Below, in pieces: positions 29,332 to 41,160 of a stretch of DNA of 64,000 bases. A program made the translations under genes and the position numbers. The stretch is from Oryzias latipes. Taxonomy: Eukaryota; Chordata; Actinopteri; Beloniformes; Adrianichthyidae. Each line of letters opens with the position of its first letter. Positions within the stretch are counted from its first letter, which is position 1. The notes below the pieces were generated by a model. The model was not told the origin of the DNA, did no database searches, and was given only the letters and a program-made list of their open reading frames with translations. The stretch is from NCBI RefSeq assembly GCF_002234675.1, contig NC_019879.2, positions 18,364,355 to 18,428,354 on the forward strand. The letters run 5' to 3'.

Positions 29332-32300
29332 ATGAAGACGAACTGCAGGATCCATCTGTCCTCGGCTCCTGTCTTTGTCAAAGAGGACTCAGATGTGAGC
29401 CCTAATGATGTGGAGAGATCCACAGATTACAGCGACCTCCAGAAACTCTCACTAGACCTCTGCTCATTTGGATTTCTGGACTCCTGTCTCCCCTTAAGTC
29501 CTTTAAACGCTCTACTTAACCCCAGCCATGCTGAAATAACCAGCCTGGGCTCTCCCTCCAGCTTCTTTCCGGATGTGTCTGACGTGTTTTTGATCCCTGT
29601 TTCGGAGCACAATGACCAAAACACTCATCTGCTGCAAGAACAAAAACCTGAGTGGCTGCCAGATGTTGGAGAGGTGTGTCCCTCCTCTTCTTCTCTTACA
29701 ACTGTTTCTCCCAAATCTTGGAGTCTCCCTCTGTTGTTTGAAACCCGACCTCTAGGGACACCCAAGGAAGTTTCTGAAATGCGGTGTCCACCTGCTCGTC
29801 CTGCATCAGTGCATCCTGATGAGATAGATCCTAATAAACTGGTGAAAGCTTTGTCTGAACATCAGCAGGCTCAGCTACAGAGCCAAGTTGGTGGACTCCA
29901 GGGGAAAATGCCTGCTTCCCTCCTCTGCAGCCGACAGCTGGATGGACTGCACAGGAAGCCCAGAGAGGATCCCCTTCCCGGCTGTGAACGCGGTGCTGTG
30001 GCTCCTCTGCAAGAATGCAGTAACCCTCATTTTTCCTGGCAAGACTTCTCAGTGTCTTCTCTGACGGGGCTCAGAGAGTTGGCGCAGTCCAGCCAGGTGG
30101 GGCTGAGAGGCCGTCAGGACGCCCTGGACTCCGAGGCGACGGTCAGCAGCAGCTCGGATGAGGAGCCAGAGGAGGAGCTCCGTTCTCTTCTGTGAGGACC
30201 AAACACAGATTGATAGATTTCCCAAAGAGTTTTTAAACAGTTCACTTTCATTTGGTTTGAAACAGTGTTTTATGCCTTTTTCTTAAACTATTATTATGAT
30301 GATCGAATTTTTTAATGACTATGGACAGCATTCAGAAAAGATTTCTGTGTTTTTCCACCTTTGGCCAGCTTCAGTCTCCTTCCTGTCCGCCTTTTGTCCA
30401 ACTCTTTCTCAATTTTTGTGATAACAATTCCAGCTGCTTCACCACTTACAGATTTTATAGCCGTTTTCCTCTCAGTTAGAGAAGGAATGGGTCATTTTCC
30501 TCCTAAGTAGAAAAACTGATGCTTTATTTAGTATTTTTCTAACTGTAAAATATGAAGATCGTAGCATTTGTTTGGATTAATTCTTTTTTTAAACCAGACA
30601 AAAACAGACAGAAGTTGTATTTTACCACACAAGCTATAAGAACGTTTTGTGTATTTTTATGCCCCACAGCAGTCCTGCACTTCAGGGATCATGTTGTTTT
30701 TCCTATTCTTGATAAATGGTAAACATCGTATACTAATATAGCGCTTTTCTAGCTTCCTCGAAGGCCCAAAGGGCTTTACAGTCACAGACCCATTCACAGT
30801 CACACCCCCCCCCCCCCATCCCATCCCCTTCCCCCAAATAAATAAAATAAAATAAAAAACATCACAGCAGGTGAAACTGTCAAAAAGATGAATGGAGCCA
30901 AAATCTTTTATCTGGCTAAAAAAGTAAAACTTAAAATCCACTAATAAAAGCAAAACTCATGTGTCTGGGATATCCGAAAAAGTTTTTTGCAATTATTATG
31001 GGATGGCCACAGGACCTATGGCTTAGTGGGCACGCAGTGGCATAGTGGTTAGTTAGGGGAAAGTTTCACACACACACCTCCAGCTACAATTCCCAGGGGA
31101 ATTTTTTCCTGCCTTACCTAAAGTTTACGAATCAGAGGCTATTTTTGTCTAACTTTGTATGATAGATTGCTCTTTTAATATAATACAGCCGGTAATTCAC
31201 AGAAATGTAAACATTATAGGGAAAGCAGAGACGTTTGATTTGATCACCTCCTGTCCTCTGCCGGCAGCTGGGAGATGCAGTGGCTGGAGGAGAGGGCGGA
31301 GCTCGGCAGCGGGTGGAGTTGGCTACAACTGCGTCTCACTGAACTCAAAGGAAGGATCCAACAAATGGATGAGCTGCAGAAGTATCTACGCTCCAGCAAG
31401 GCAAGCTATGAGCTACAGGCAAAATCTGCTCACAACATTAATGACAACCTTTTGATGACCCCCCCCCCCCAAAAAAAAAAAAAATTAAATCCTGAAGTTT
31501 TGCTGAACTTCAAACAAAGCATCAGTATGAGCTGGAAAAATGACAAGCAGTCAAAAAAAAAGAAACACTTTCTAAAATGTTTTGAAAAATGTTCAACAAA
31601 ATAAAATAGATTTTGACGTTTTTAAAGGGAAAAAAAAGCCTTGATGACTCCAGACGTGACTGAATGACCAGAAGAGTGACGTAAATGCATTTCATAATTT
31701 GCATTTTCCTTTACCAAGTGGAGACTGCATAAAGAGGTAGCCCGAACATAGGAAAAGAACACTAATCTTAAGAAAAAGAAAAAAATCACTAGAAAATAAA
31801 AATCATCTGACTATGTAGCAAATCTCAAAAAGGGAAAAATAAGCTAAAAAAAGAAAACTGTTTGATAGAATGACTTCCAATGGAATGTTATACAGCCCAA
31901 TAATATGACTTAAAACAAATTGTGAAGAAAATGAGAATATGATGATAATAGGCCGGCATATCCTAATCAATATTATCTTAAACTGGCCCTTATTCTTAGA
32001 AGATGAATCTACATTTGGGTTTCCAAGATGAAGCTTTAATGTTGCTTTTTCAATTTTATAAAGTAATTATGTTTAATAAAATGAATTTAAATGTCTTATG
32101 AACATTTCTTAAATCAAGCAGTTTGAGTTTTCTAAGTTTTAAATCAAGTTTTTGTATTTTTAAGAGCATTGTTAAGGAGCAAAGAATTTTGACTAATTTT
32201 GATAAAAATGTCCTAGAAATGAGACAAAAATTTCTGAGAAAATCTTGGAAAGGAGCAACAATAATTCACAAACCCACCAAACAAGTTTTAAAAAAAAGCA

Positions 32301-35300
32301 GCAATATCTTATTTTATCATTTTGGTTTTTGTAATGAAATCCAGTGAATGAATTTCAGTTTTTTTTCCCCTTAAATGGCTAAATTTATATCCAGAATTTT
32401 CTATTCACTTTTTGTAGCTTCAGCTGACAAAATAAATAAATAAATAAACCAAAAATCTTGTGAAACTTTACAGAGCTGGCAAAGATTGTGACCAAAAAAT
32501 ATGATTAAAATCAGTCGTTTGATTGACCAGATCAACAGCCAATCAGGGTGCAGAACATAGCTGTTGTTGTTCACCTTGCGGCGCAGTAAATCCGCTTTCA
32601 CTGATTCACACAGGGGGCTTTGGCAGAGAGTTTGACACCAAATGGCCTTCCTGACAACCCTGCCTCCCACAGGGAGACGCAGACTGGGGCCCCTGTGGGA
32701 CAAAGGGTCTTGCCCAAGGACCTACACTGGATGAAGCTCATTTAAAAAAAAAAAAAAGGATGCACTGAAAAAAAATGCGTAAAAACAAGACTGTGAGAGT
32801 GTATAGGGAAAATATAAAAATAACTAGTAAACATGGACGACATGACAGCGGAATGAGCCCAAAAAAGTTGGCTTAAAGACGGACCGGAAACCAAAAACAG
32901 TCGACTTTCATGAATTGCAGAGGCACAGTGACAGGAATAAAGTTTTTATAAAGCTGAAACATTAGCGATTGTGCATCTGGTCTTTCTAATCCATTTCCTC
33001 CATGTGTGTGTCTAAGGCTAAAGTGGTGCTTGCAGAATCCCGGCCTCTGCCTGTCCGGCAGGTTCCGAACACCCTGATGAGGGACAGAACTGGGTTTTCC
33101 TACACACCATCAGATTCTGACACGGAACCCTGCAGCCCCACACGCCTACTGTGCAGCATAGAGAGACAGGTATGGGCGTGGCATGGTTTAGGTGGTGTAG
33201 ATATCCAGTGAAACGCTGTGCCTGAAGGGGGGCTTTTTTTCTCTATTCTGTGCATAAAAATGGGAAGGAGGTAAAATGTTCAATCCCAGAAGATTGAACC
33301 AATCAAACACCATGCTGGTGTCTTTTTATTGCTGTGTAAAATGAGAAGCAACAACACGAGTGGATCGCTGCTTCTGCTGCTCAATGAAATGAGATTTTAG
33401 AGAAATCTCAGAGTAAAAGATCCCACTAATGTGGGGGATGCAGATTTATCATGGTGGGCATGCCTTACATGCTAAATGTAAATGCAAATGTTTATAAATG
33501 TCCTTTTACACCATGTTTTCTGCTCCAAAGGACACAGCTTAAGCCTTCAAACTTCCGTTTTTGTGTAAAACCTTCTGTTTTGGTTTTCCAGAGCGCCCAG
33601 CTTAGCCAGATCGTGAAAAGTCTGTTGCCTCCTCTCAGCTGCTCTCCTCTCTCCAAACAACCCCCGACCCTGGCGGGGTCGAGCACCTTCAAAGGGTTTG
33701 TAACGTGTTACCTTCCACCGCTTTCAGGAGTTTCTGAATTGCCTCTCCGGTGAATCAGGAAGTCTTTTTCTTCTTGAGGTCTGTGAAAGAAAACTGATGA
33801 AGGAGATGGTTTTGGTCACCGGTTTATGTCAGTCTAGTGCTCGGTCACAATCAGCCTGCTTGTGTCATAAAATTATAGAAATAGTTATAGTAGAACATTT
33901 TAGTGCCACCCCCCAATCCAGCTACTTAGTTAGGGGGCATTGGGGTTTTAAAGCCCAAATGCCAACAGGCCGAGACTTTGAAGTTGCCAGTTCAATTCTC
34001 ACTTACAGGCACAAGCTTCCTGTTTGGTAAACTGTCAAAAAAAAAGATCTAATCTGGGCAAAAGTGAAAGTATATTAAACATAATAAAACTTTTCTTAGT
34101 GTCAGGAGGGGTAAGACATGAAAGCCCCTCTTTTTTTTTCTTTTTTACATGGAGCAACATGAACAACATGTGTTAGGGATGAGCAAGACTTGGGGATCAA
34201 ACCCTTTTTTTTGTGTGCGTAAGTCATGACCCTGACATGTTCTTGACTTTATCAGATCTCATTTCTGCAGTGGTCAGAGAGGAGGCGACATTTTTCCCTC
34301 TGAGAGCTTCAGGAGAAGGAGACCAGCGACCCAGAGGCCCGTCAAAGTTGTCCCGTCGTGCGCCCGTACGCGAGCCGTAGTCGCTTTGCACAAACGCAAA
34401 CTGTTCACTTTTTATTCTGGAAAGGACTCCAGTCTACAGGTAAACTGAATGCACCTTATGCTAAACTCTATGTACCTTATTATTATTATTAAAGTAAATG
34501 AAAAGCTTCAAACCAAAAAAAATCGCTGCAGATTTGTTCATTTCAAATGCACAGATTCCACATTTCACCACAAAATTTAAAAGGATTTACACATTTCTGG
34601 ATAGTATAACTTCAAAAGCTGTTGCTTTTACTAGTGGAGATCACATTTAAACAACACAATGATGGAAAAACCAAATACAATAAAAATAAATTTCTCCTGG
34701 ACTTGATTCAAACAAAAAAATACGTTTTAAACCCTATTTCCTGCCTAATTTTCCATCTGAAATAGCAAGCCATTGGAATATCAGTGATTCCTATCACTTC
34801 TGTTTTCTTAATTCGATTGTTCCAGGATTCGGTGGACTCCATGTGTGGACTCTCCTCTCTCTTTTCTTGCTCCCATGCACGCTCTGGTGAACCTGCAGCC
34901 TCCTCCTCTGATGTCAGCTGCAGGTCCGGTAGTGACCTTTCCAGCAATACTTCCTGCTGCAGAGCTCATTCTACATCATCTGGTAGGAAAGTGCCATTTC
35001 AAGGGTTCAGGTGTAGATTTAAAGAAGTATTTCTACTTTTTGTTTGTCTTCTTGATCTAACAGTGAAAAAAACCCCACTTTAAATCTAAAATTGTTTTCC
35101 ACTCAACGCTTTTGTCCAAAACCCCCCTCAGACTCCTCTGCATGCCACCGGTTCCAGCGGCTGACGCTCAGAGAAGAATGGTCCCAAAGGCCTCTTATCA
35201 TCAATGCTGAGGCCTTCAGTCCATTAGGCTACAGGAGAAGCTCCACACCAATGACCCGTAAGATCCCTGTAGATACACCAGACATGTTCATGCTTCACCT

Positions 35301-38300
35301 GCTGTTCTCTTTCTATTCTGTTTCCTGCTGTTTGCTCTTTCTCATATTTCACAAGTTATATTTGGTGGAAATAAATGCATTTCTGCCATAGGTTGTTAGA
35401 AGCCCAGCTTTATTGGTTTGCACTGCTCCTCTGTAATGACTGACATGCTGTTTTAGAGGCCGTCATCCTATTTACTCAATGTCAGTCATCATTTTTGGTC
35501 CTCCAGAACCCGGATCTCTCACTGGCTCTGCATGAGGCAACCAGTGGAGCAAAATAAAAATAAAATCTGCTGTGTGTCTCTGAATATGATTTGTAATGAA
35601 CATTTAGGTCTGCACCCACTGTCAATCCTTGCAATTGATGCTTTATTGCGTTGACAGTTGTCTAAATTGTAGAGTAAACAGTGTCTTTTTGTTTCACTTG
35701 CTAAGAAAAATCTTTAAGGTTTGTATTCTGGTATTTTTCATCCTACAGCCAAGATAAAAAGGTAATAGGAGTTTTGTGTGACAAGAGGGTGTTAAGACAT
35801 CACAAATGCAGCACTTTGTCTTCTGCTTTTCAGCTGAAGTAATTCCAGTCTCCTTCCCCAACTGTGGAGAAAAGACAAGTTAAAACCAGATGAAATGACA
35901 CATTAAGATGGATTTCCATCTTTTAATTTTTGCATGTGACTGAATGAGCTGGACACAAACCTATGTCACAGTAAACAATGACAGGACCAATAATGAAGAG
36001 AACATTATTATGAAGCATGTTTTTGATTTAAGTAACCTTTTAAACCTTTACCTTTTTTTCTATTACTGTACAGTAAGCCATTTTTAATTTTTTTATTTTT
36101 TTTTTTACATTTCTATTTTACTTTATTTTGGTAAATAGAAAAATGGAATAGGTATTTAATCAAGCACATAAAGCTGTTAAACAAAATGTGAAACTAAATA
36201 ATTCCTTTTTTTGCTGTTAAAAACATATAAAAAATAAATACTATTATCAATTATTGTTTATTTATAAAATATTGGAATGTTTATTTTTTATTCAAGCACA
36301 TGATAAAATGTTTAAATAAATATTTGTTTTTCTTTTTAGTTTTTATTGATTAATAAAAAATGTATAAAAAAAGTATAAAATGTATACTTTTTATTATAGT
36401 TTATAATTCTCACACATAATTTGATTAATCATACACACTTTGATAAAGCTGTTAAATAAAATGTTAAATAAAATGTGAACTACATAATGATTTTTTTGAT
36501 GTGAAAAACGCTCAAATTAAATTTGAATATAAAATGTATTAAAATCATTAACATTTTCTATTTTTCTCATACATAAATGCTATTTTCAAGCACAACAACA
36601 AACAACATGACAGTTTTATATTTGTTTACTTTAAGAAATATTCCTTATGAATTTAATATGAGCCCAGCTTTACATTGTGTGTGATGGCAGATCAGAAATA
36701 CAGGAAGAAAACGCTGGATTTGTCACCTATCGGGTCATCCTGCTGCACTCTGGGTCGTACCAGTAAACCCAGGAGGAGGAGAAGGAGGAGGAAGAGGAGA
36801 ACATGCATCTTCAGGCCAGTTGGTGTGTATGCCCTACATGCTGCATAAAAACAGTTCATGACTTTTAGACTTTAAAAATAGCATTATTTGAAGTGTGTGA
36901 AAATGTGTGTTTTACTTCATCAGGAAATTTGAAAAGTCTTGCTAGAACCATTTTGGCTGTGAAGGGACCCAAATCTGTTCCTAATATCTAGATTAGATTT
37001 AGGCAAACCATTTAGAGAGCTTAGAACTAGGAATCAACAGAGAACATTAGTCTGCAGGGCTTATCAGATTTAAATAAATCCTGAACAAAAGTCAGTAAAA
37101 TGCCTCAATCCAAAGACAACCTGAAAGTCTTTTCATTCCCAGAAGACATGGATGTCCTCCACCATCACTGTTACCAGGGAGACGGATCTAGTGACATGCC
37201 TGAAGAAAGTTACACACACGTGTCGCACAGCAAGGCCTCCCAGGTAACATAGTTCATTCATGACGCCGCTCCAAATTTCCTAAGACCATTTGGTCTGGTT
37301 GCTTTGTTGTCAGAGACGGATCTGTTTGATGAGGGACACCCCCTGTGTCCGTGACATTAGCCGGAGCCGTTAAAACAGGAATGACATTACTACCACCTTA
37401 AATTTTGGGAAACCCGCAGTCTTAAAACTGCTCGTACTGTTTGTTAGGATTACTCACATGCTTATTTATGTTTTCAGATCACCTTTTGTGCAGTTTTTAG
37501 GTTAATGTATGTGAAACAAGAGACTTAAGAATAAAATATGATGATGACAATCTGTATAAAAAACGTAAAATGTCTTGCTTTCTAATGCACAGCAATGGAA
37601 GAGTGTTTGGTGGATTCATGGACCTCCCAAAGCATGTATCCCTGGAATGTTTCAGCATTTTTTTTTACAAGACTTAACACTTTTAACACAAATTAAACAT
37701 CCAAGGACAAGAAAATGCTGGAGTATAATTATTTTTTTGTGCAGATATTTCTTCACCACAGACTTAAACCCCTTTTCGTCTTCTTTTAGCTCTTTTTTCG
37801 AAAGGACAACGGCCACACCGTGTACCACATCAATGACGTGATCATCCACGGCTCCTCCCGTAGACTGGAAAAGCTGCAGTACAAAGAAATCCCAACTCCC
37901 AGGTGTGATGCAGAGTTCTGTTTAGGAAAAGAGGAGTTTGGCTTTGTAAAAGCAGAAACACCCTGATGGGGATGTTTGGGTTGTTTTTGTTCCTCTGGAA
38001 AAGCTGTTGTTAAAAATCACTCGATTGCTTCAATATTTGGTCACAGAAATGTTTGCAATCCTCCTCCTTCCAGGTGGCGAGTACTTCAAATCGAGCCGCT
38101 GACAGGAATGGAAATGGAGAGAGATGAAAATAATGAAAAGTTGCAGGTAATGTCTTTTCCAATTGGATGTTTATGTGCAAGTGAATGACTATATTCATCT
38201 GTGTGTGTGATGTGCAGACTGAGAACCTGACAGATGACGTCTTCGCTCAGAGGCACCTGCTTTTGGAGCAGGAAGAGAAATCCCGCCGGTGCTGCAGGCG

Positions 38301-39949
38301 TCCTCCCAGGTCAGTTCTCCTACTGACACACGTTTGCGCATGTGACACCTACAAATCTCCACTTTCACCTTCCTCTGACACAAGAAAAGCGGTGAATCAA
38401 ACAACCCGACTCCAACTCTTCCAAGTTGTTTAACAGAAAGACCTGTTTGTTCCGGGGTTGTGCAGCCTGAAAGTGAAAGTGAGCGCCCAAAGAGCTGTGA
38501 GTGGAGCTCTTATTTGTCTTTCTCCAGATCTGCCAGCAGGTCGTCAGGCAGTAGGAGTGGGAAATGGACATCAGGTGAGGAGAGCTGCGGTCAGCTAGAT
38601 CAACTGTTGCGGTTGGAGGAGAGGGCGGTAAGATCCAAAGCGCTGAAGCTGACGCTTGAATTGTCAAATAGTTTTCTGCTGCGTTGATGCTGGAGACACA
38701 GACAGTCTGGAACATTTTCATAAAACATAGAAAAATGTTCCTTTTTCTCCCTAACTGTTATGCACTTGTGTTGCTTATCAGAAATCCCAATAAAACGTGT
38801 TTTCTTGTTACATTTCTTGTAACTTTGAGTCTTCCTCCTCTGTTAAAGACTAGTTTTACAATTGTAGTGTTATTCATAAACGTGTGAGTCGTTCGTTGTA
38901 GAAAGTCACAGTAAAAACAATCCAGTTACCAGGTGATAAAACATTCCTAAATATATTGTACCTGCTATTCCAGGAATCTAGTTATTTTCAAAATTCTAGG
39001 AATCCAGTTCTGAAGCAGAGCCTAAATTGACACATCATGTTATTTAAAGACCCACTCCAACCATTTTTTGATCTATTGTCAAAGCATTCACAGTGCTCTT
39101 TTAAATCATGCTGTTTTTAGCCAAAATTACAAAAATGGTTTGGTTTTTTTTTAGGATATAGTTTCTGCAGAGCAGCAGTAGACAGATGTTTTATTTAGAT
39201 TAGTTCCTATATTACCATCAAGTTGAGGAACTAGTCTCACAAAAAATGGGGATAGGGATGTTGGACCATGTGGGGTAAACGCTGGACAGTTCGCCAGACC
39301 ATCGCAGGGCGAGTAGAAGAATATAAACTAGGTACATTTAGCTGTAGACCAAGCAATGGTTGCTTTGCATTCAGCTGGTATGTGCTAGAACACCCAGATG
39401 AGCTCTTGAGACCCTACACAGATGCTTGTCTCCACTTATTTCTTGGAATGCTTCTCTAATTGGGGTACTCTCCAGCTCTTTACTCTGATTGAAGAGGGAA
39501 TGAGTCACCACTACACCAGACTTTCCTCATCAGCTTTCTCTACAAAGATACGCTCAACTTAGAAGCCACTTTTTCCATGTTATTTCCTATAGAAGCTCTA
39601 AAGTGACATATGAAGTTGATGCAACAAAAGTATTGCTTTAAAAACGAAATGTGGATTGATTTATCGTGAAACTAACTTTAAATGAAGTCGTACGTTTCTG
39701 TCGACTGATCTGAAGTACAACCTGCATCCACAGGAACCTTGGGAGCCCCAACTCTTCCCCTTAAGTGGAGCAGAGTACGTTGACCTTCTTGCTGAAGAAG
39801 AGACCGCACCAGGATGGATAGATTCAATCTCATCCTCTCATTTATCCAATGCCGCCGCCCCCATCTCGCCATACCTCAAGTGTTGCAGTCAGGTTGTGCA
39901 ACACTGCCCCCTCGTGGACAAAGAACACAGCAGCTGTCTTTTTACATGA
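29332..39949 (+). CDS. kansl1l: KAT8 regulatory NSL complex subunit 1-like protein (KANSL1L), complete
   Basis: Nuclear PEHE-domain protein, paralogue of the KAT8 (MOF) scaffold KANSL1; its own role is poorly defined. Exons: 29332-30191, 31268-31400, 33017-33169, 33592-33695, 34271-34439, 34826-34982, 35132-35257, 36691-36822, 37143-37243, 37790-37902, 38074-38146, 38218-38309, 38528-38627 and 39734-39949; phases agree, giving 842 codons. The start is the first in-frame ATG of exon 2; a 2-codon upstream ORF (ATGCCCTGA) precedes it. Visible: acidic SSSSDEEPEEE, the Trp-rich coil GWSWLQLRLTELKGRIQQMD, VVLAESRPLP, SPTRLL, SAQLSQIVKSLL, HKRKLFTF, a basic run, LEKLQYKEIPTPRW (PEHE domain, about residue 671 on) and PWEPQLFPLSGAEY. 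The SPTRLL...SAQLSQIVKSLL block resembles KANSL1L more than KANSL1. The divergent middle exons (34826-37243) are least certain. Confidence 0.87.
30192..31267 (+). other. kansl1l intron after first coding exon
   Basis: 1.1 kb from GTGAGG to CTGCCGGCAG. It contains a repeat fragment at 30716-30812, a C run, and a tRNA-SINE-like scrap near 31030 (GCAGTGGCATAGTGGTTAG). Confidence 0.65.
30716..30812 (+). repeat. Fragment of a dispersed fish repeat
   Basis: ATAAATGGTAAACATCGTAT then ATAGCGCTTTTCTAGCTTCC and GGGCTTTACAGTCACAGACC match a very common teleost repeat I recognise by its GCGCTTT...CTTTACAGTCACAG core. Class uncertain. Confidence 0.55.
31401..33016 (+). other. kansl1l intron with probable GC donor
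   Basis: Donor AAG|GCAAGC at 31401 instead of GT; acceptor TGTGTGTCTAAG at 33016. It contains AT-rich sequence and, at about 32560-32740, a block (GACGCAGACTGGGGCCCCTG) that looks like a dispersed repeat. Confidence 0.6.
33930..34020 (+). repeat. tRNA-derived SINE-like fragment
   Basis: TTAGGGGGCATTGGGG resembles an A-box region, and GTTGCCAGTTCAATTCTCAC resembles a pol III B box (GGTTCAANTC). The spacing suits a tRNA-derived SINE head. It does not fold into a proper tRNA by eye. It lies in a kansl1l intron. Confidence 0.35.
35258..36690 (+). other. kansl1l intron, strongly AT-rich
   Basis: 1.4 kb, from GTAAGA to GTGATGGCAG. It is dominated by A/T between 35990 and 36660 (AAATAAA/TTTATTT motifs) with no recognised element. 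Confidence 0.6.
38628..39733 (+). other. Last kansl1l intron
   Basis: 1.1 kb from GTAAGA to CATCCACAG. It contains the truncated TTAA element at 39044-39187; no other element was recognised. Confidence 0.65.
39044..39187 (+). mobile_element. TTAA-ended MITE, copy 3 (5' end only)
   Basis: TTAAAGACCCACTCCAACCA start, then GGATATAGTTTCTGCAGAGC and AGCAGTAG, after which similarity stops about 144 bp in. It lies in the last kansl1l intron. Confidence 0.7.
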
Positions 39950-40600
39950 GAACTTGGATTTGAAATACTGTTTGCAAAAAAATCCAATTCAATTATTTTA
40001 TATGAGATGATTTATCTCAACTCAACATAAAGATGTTGGAGTAATAAGTATGGATTTGCTCTGTTTTCTTTTTCATGTGGATAAACAGCTTGCTCGTATA
40101 TGAAAAAGTATGTCCTCAGTGTATTTTATTGATAAATGTATATATACATTAACCATATTTTTTCTTCTGTTGTCAGAAAGCATGAGCCAAAATGTGAAGA
40201 AACTGGAAAACTGAAGACATTTCATGGAATGAACTTGAACACTGTGAAACTAGGATTATTACTTGGATGTTGTTTTAACTGATCTATTTGTCTTTAGCTA
40301 CACTTTTATGATTAAAATTTTTTTTTTTATTGTAATTCAAATATCAGATGTTAGCTATTGTAAGGCAACTCCTGTGCTGTGTCAGGTTTACATGCTTTAA
40401 ACTTGTTAACTGCCATTTCTTTCTTTGGTTGCCTTAAAAAATGTATTTACCTATCGATACATTTTCAAAGATGCATTTGTTTTCCTATTTTGGTGCCATT
40501 GTTGTCTATTTTGCTTGATAAAAACATGGAAGGTAGAAGTGGACATTAATGTAGGTGGATGTTTTTGTGCTCTAATAAAACAGGATATTCTGATGTTTTT
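39950..40600 (+). other. kansl1l 3' UTR
   Basis: Follows the TGA at 39947-39949 and runs to just past the AATAAA at 40574. Confidence 0.55.
40574..40579 (+). terminator. Polyadenylation signal, kansl1l
   Basis: AATAAA in TGCTCTAATAAAACAGG, 625 bp after the stop. Earlier, weaker candidates are possible. Confidence 0.45.
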
Positions 40601-40810
40601 AAACCAAGATATGAGAGTTCTCTTACAAATCCTCATTTTCAATTAAAATGATGCGATTAAAGCTGCAGGTACAGTAAACTCTAATCAATTTTTTTAAACA
40701 CAGAATTTTGCAGTTTACTTGTAAGCTTTTGTCAAAGTAATTTTGCATTGCAAGGAATTTTCCCCTTAAGGAAAATAAAAAATAAACCTGTTAGAATGGC
40801 AGCATTTACA

Positions 40811-41160
40811 GTCAGGACCATAAATATTTGGACAGAGACACATTCTAATTTAGTTTCTGTACATTACCACGGTAAATTTTAAATAAAACAACTCAGATAC
40901 CATTGAAGTGCAGACTTTCAGCTTTTATTCCATGGTTGAACAAAAAGATTGCATAAAAATGTGAAAACCTAAAGCATCTTTTTAAACACAATCCCTTCAT
41001 TTCTTGGGCTCCTAAGTAATTGGAGAATTGACTTCCATGCTATTGCATGCAAGCACGAGTCCTCTAATCAACTCCAGGCCTTTTATCTGCCTCACTCATA
41101 ATGACATAACAAGGGAATTGCCCAAACCTGCCCATGCAATAGCATGGAAGTCAATTGTCC
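40811..41160 (+). mobile_element. Tc1-like non-autonomous element, rearranged
   Basis: The left end GTCAGGACCATAAATATTTG and the body (GTGCAGACTTTCAGCTTTTA, AAAAAGATTGCATAAAAATG) match a well-known fish Tc1-type family. After about 41045 the interior appears inverted, bounded by perfect 24-bp inverted arms (41026-41049 and 41133-41156). The other terminus is missing; GC-rich L1-like sequence follows. Confidence 0.7.

Noticed and set aside
33930..34020. Possible tRNA gene
   Set aside because: A B-box-like motif is present but no cloverleaf or acceptor stem pairing could be drawn. Kept only as a low-confidence SINE fragment.
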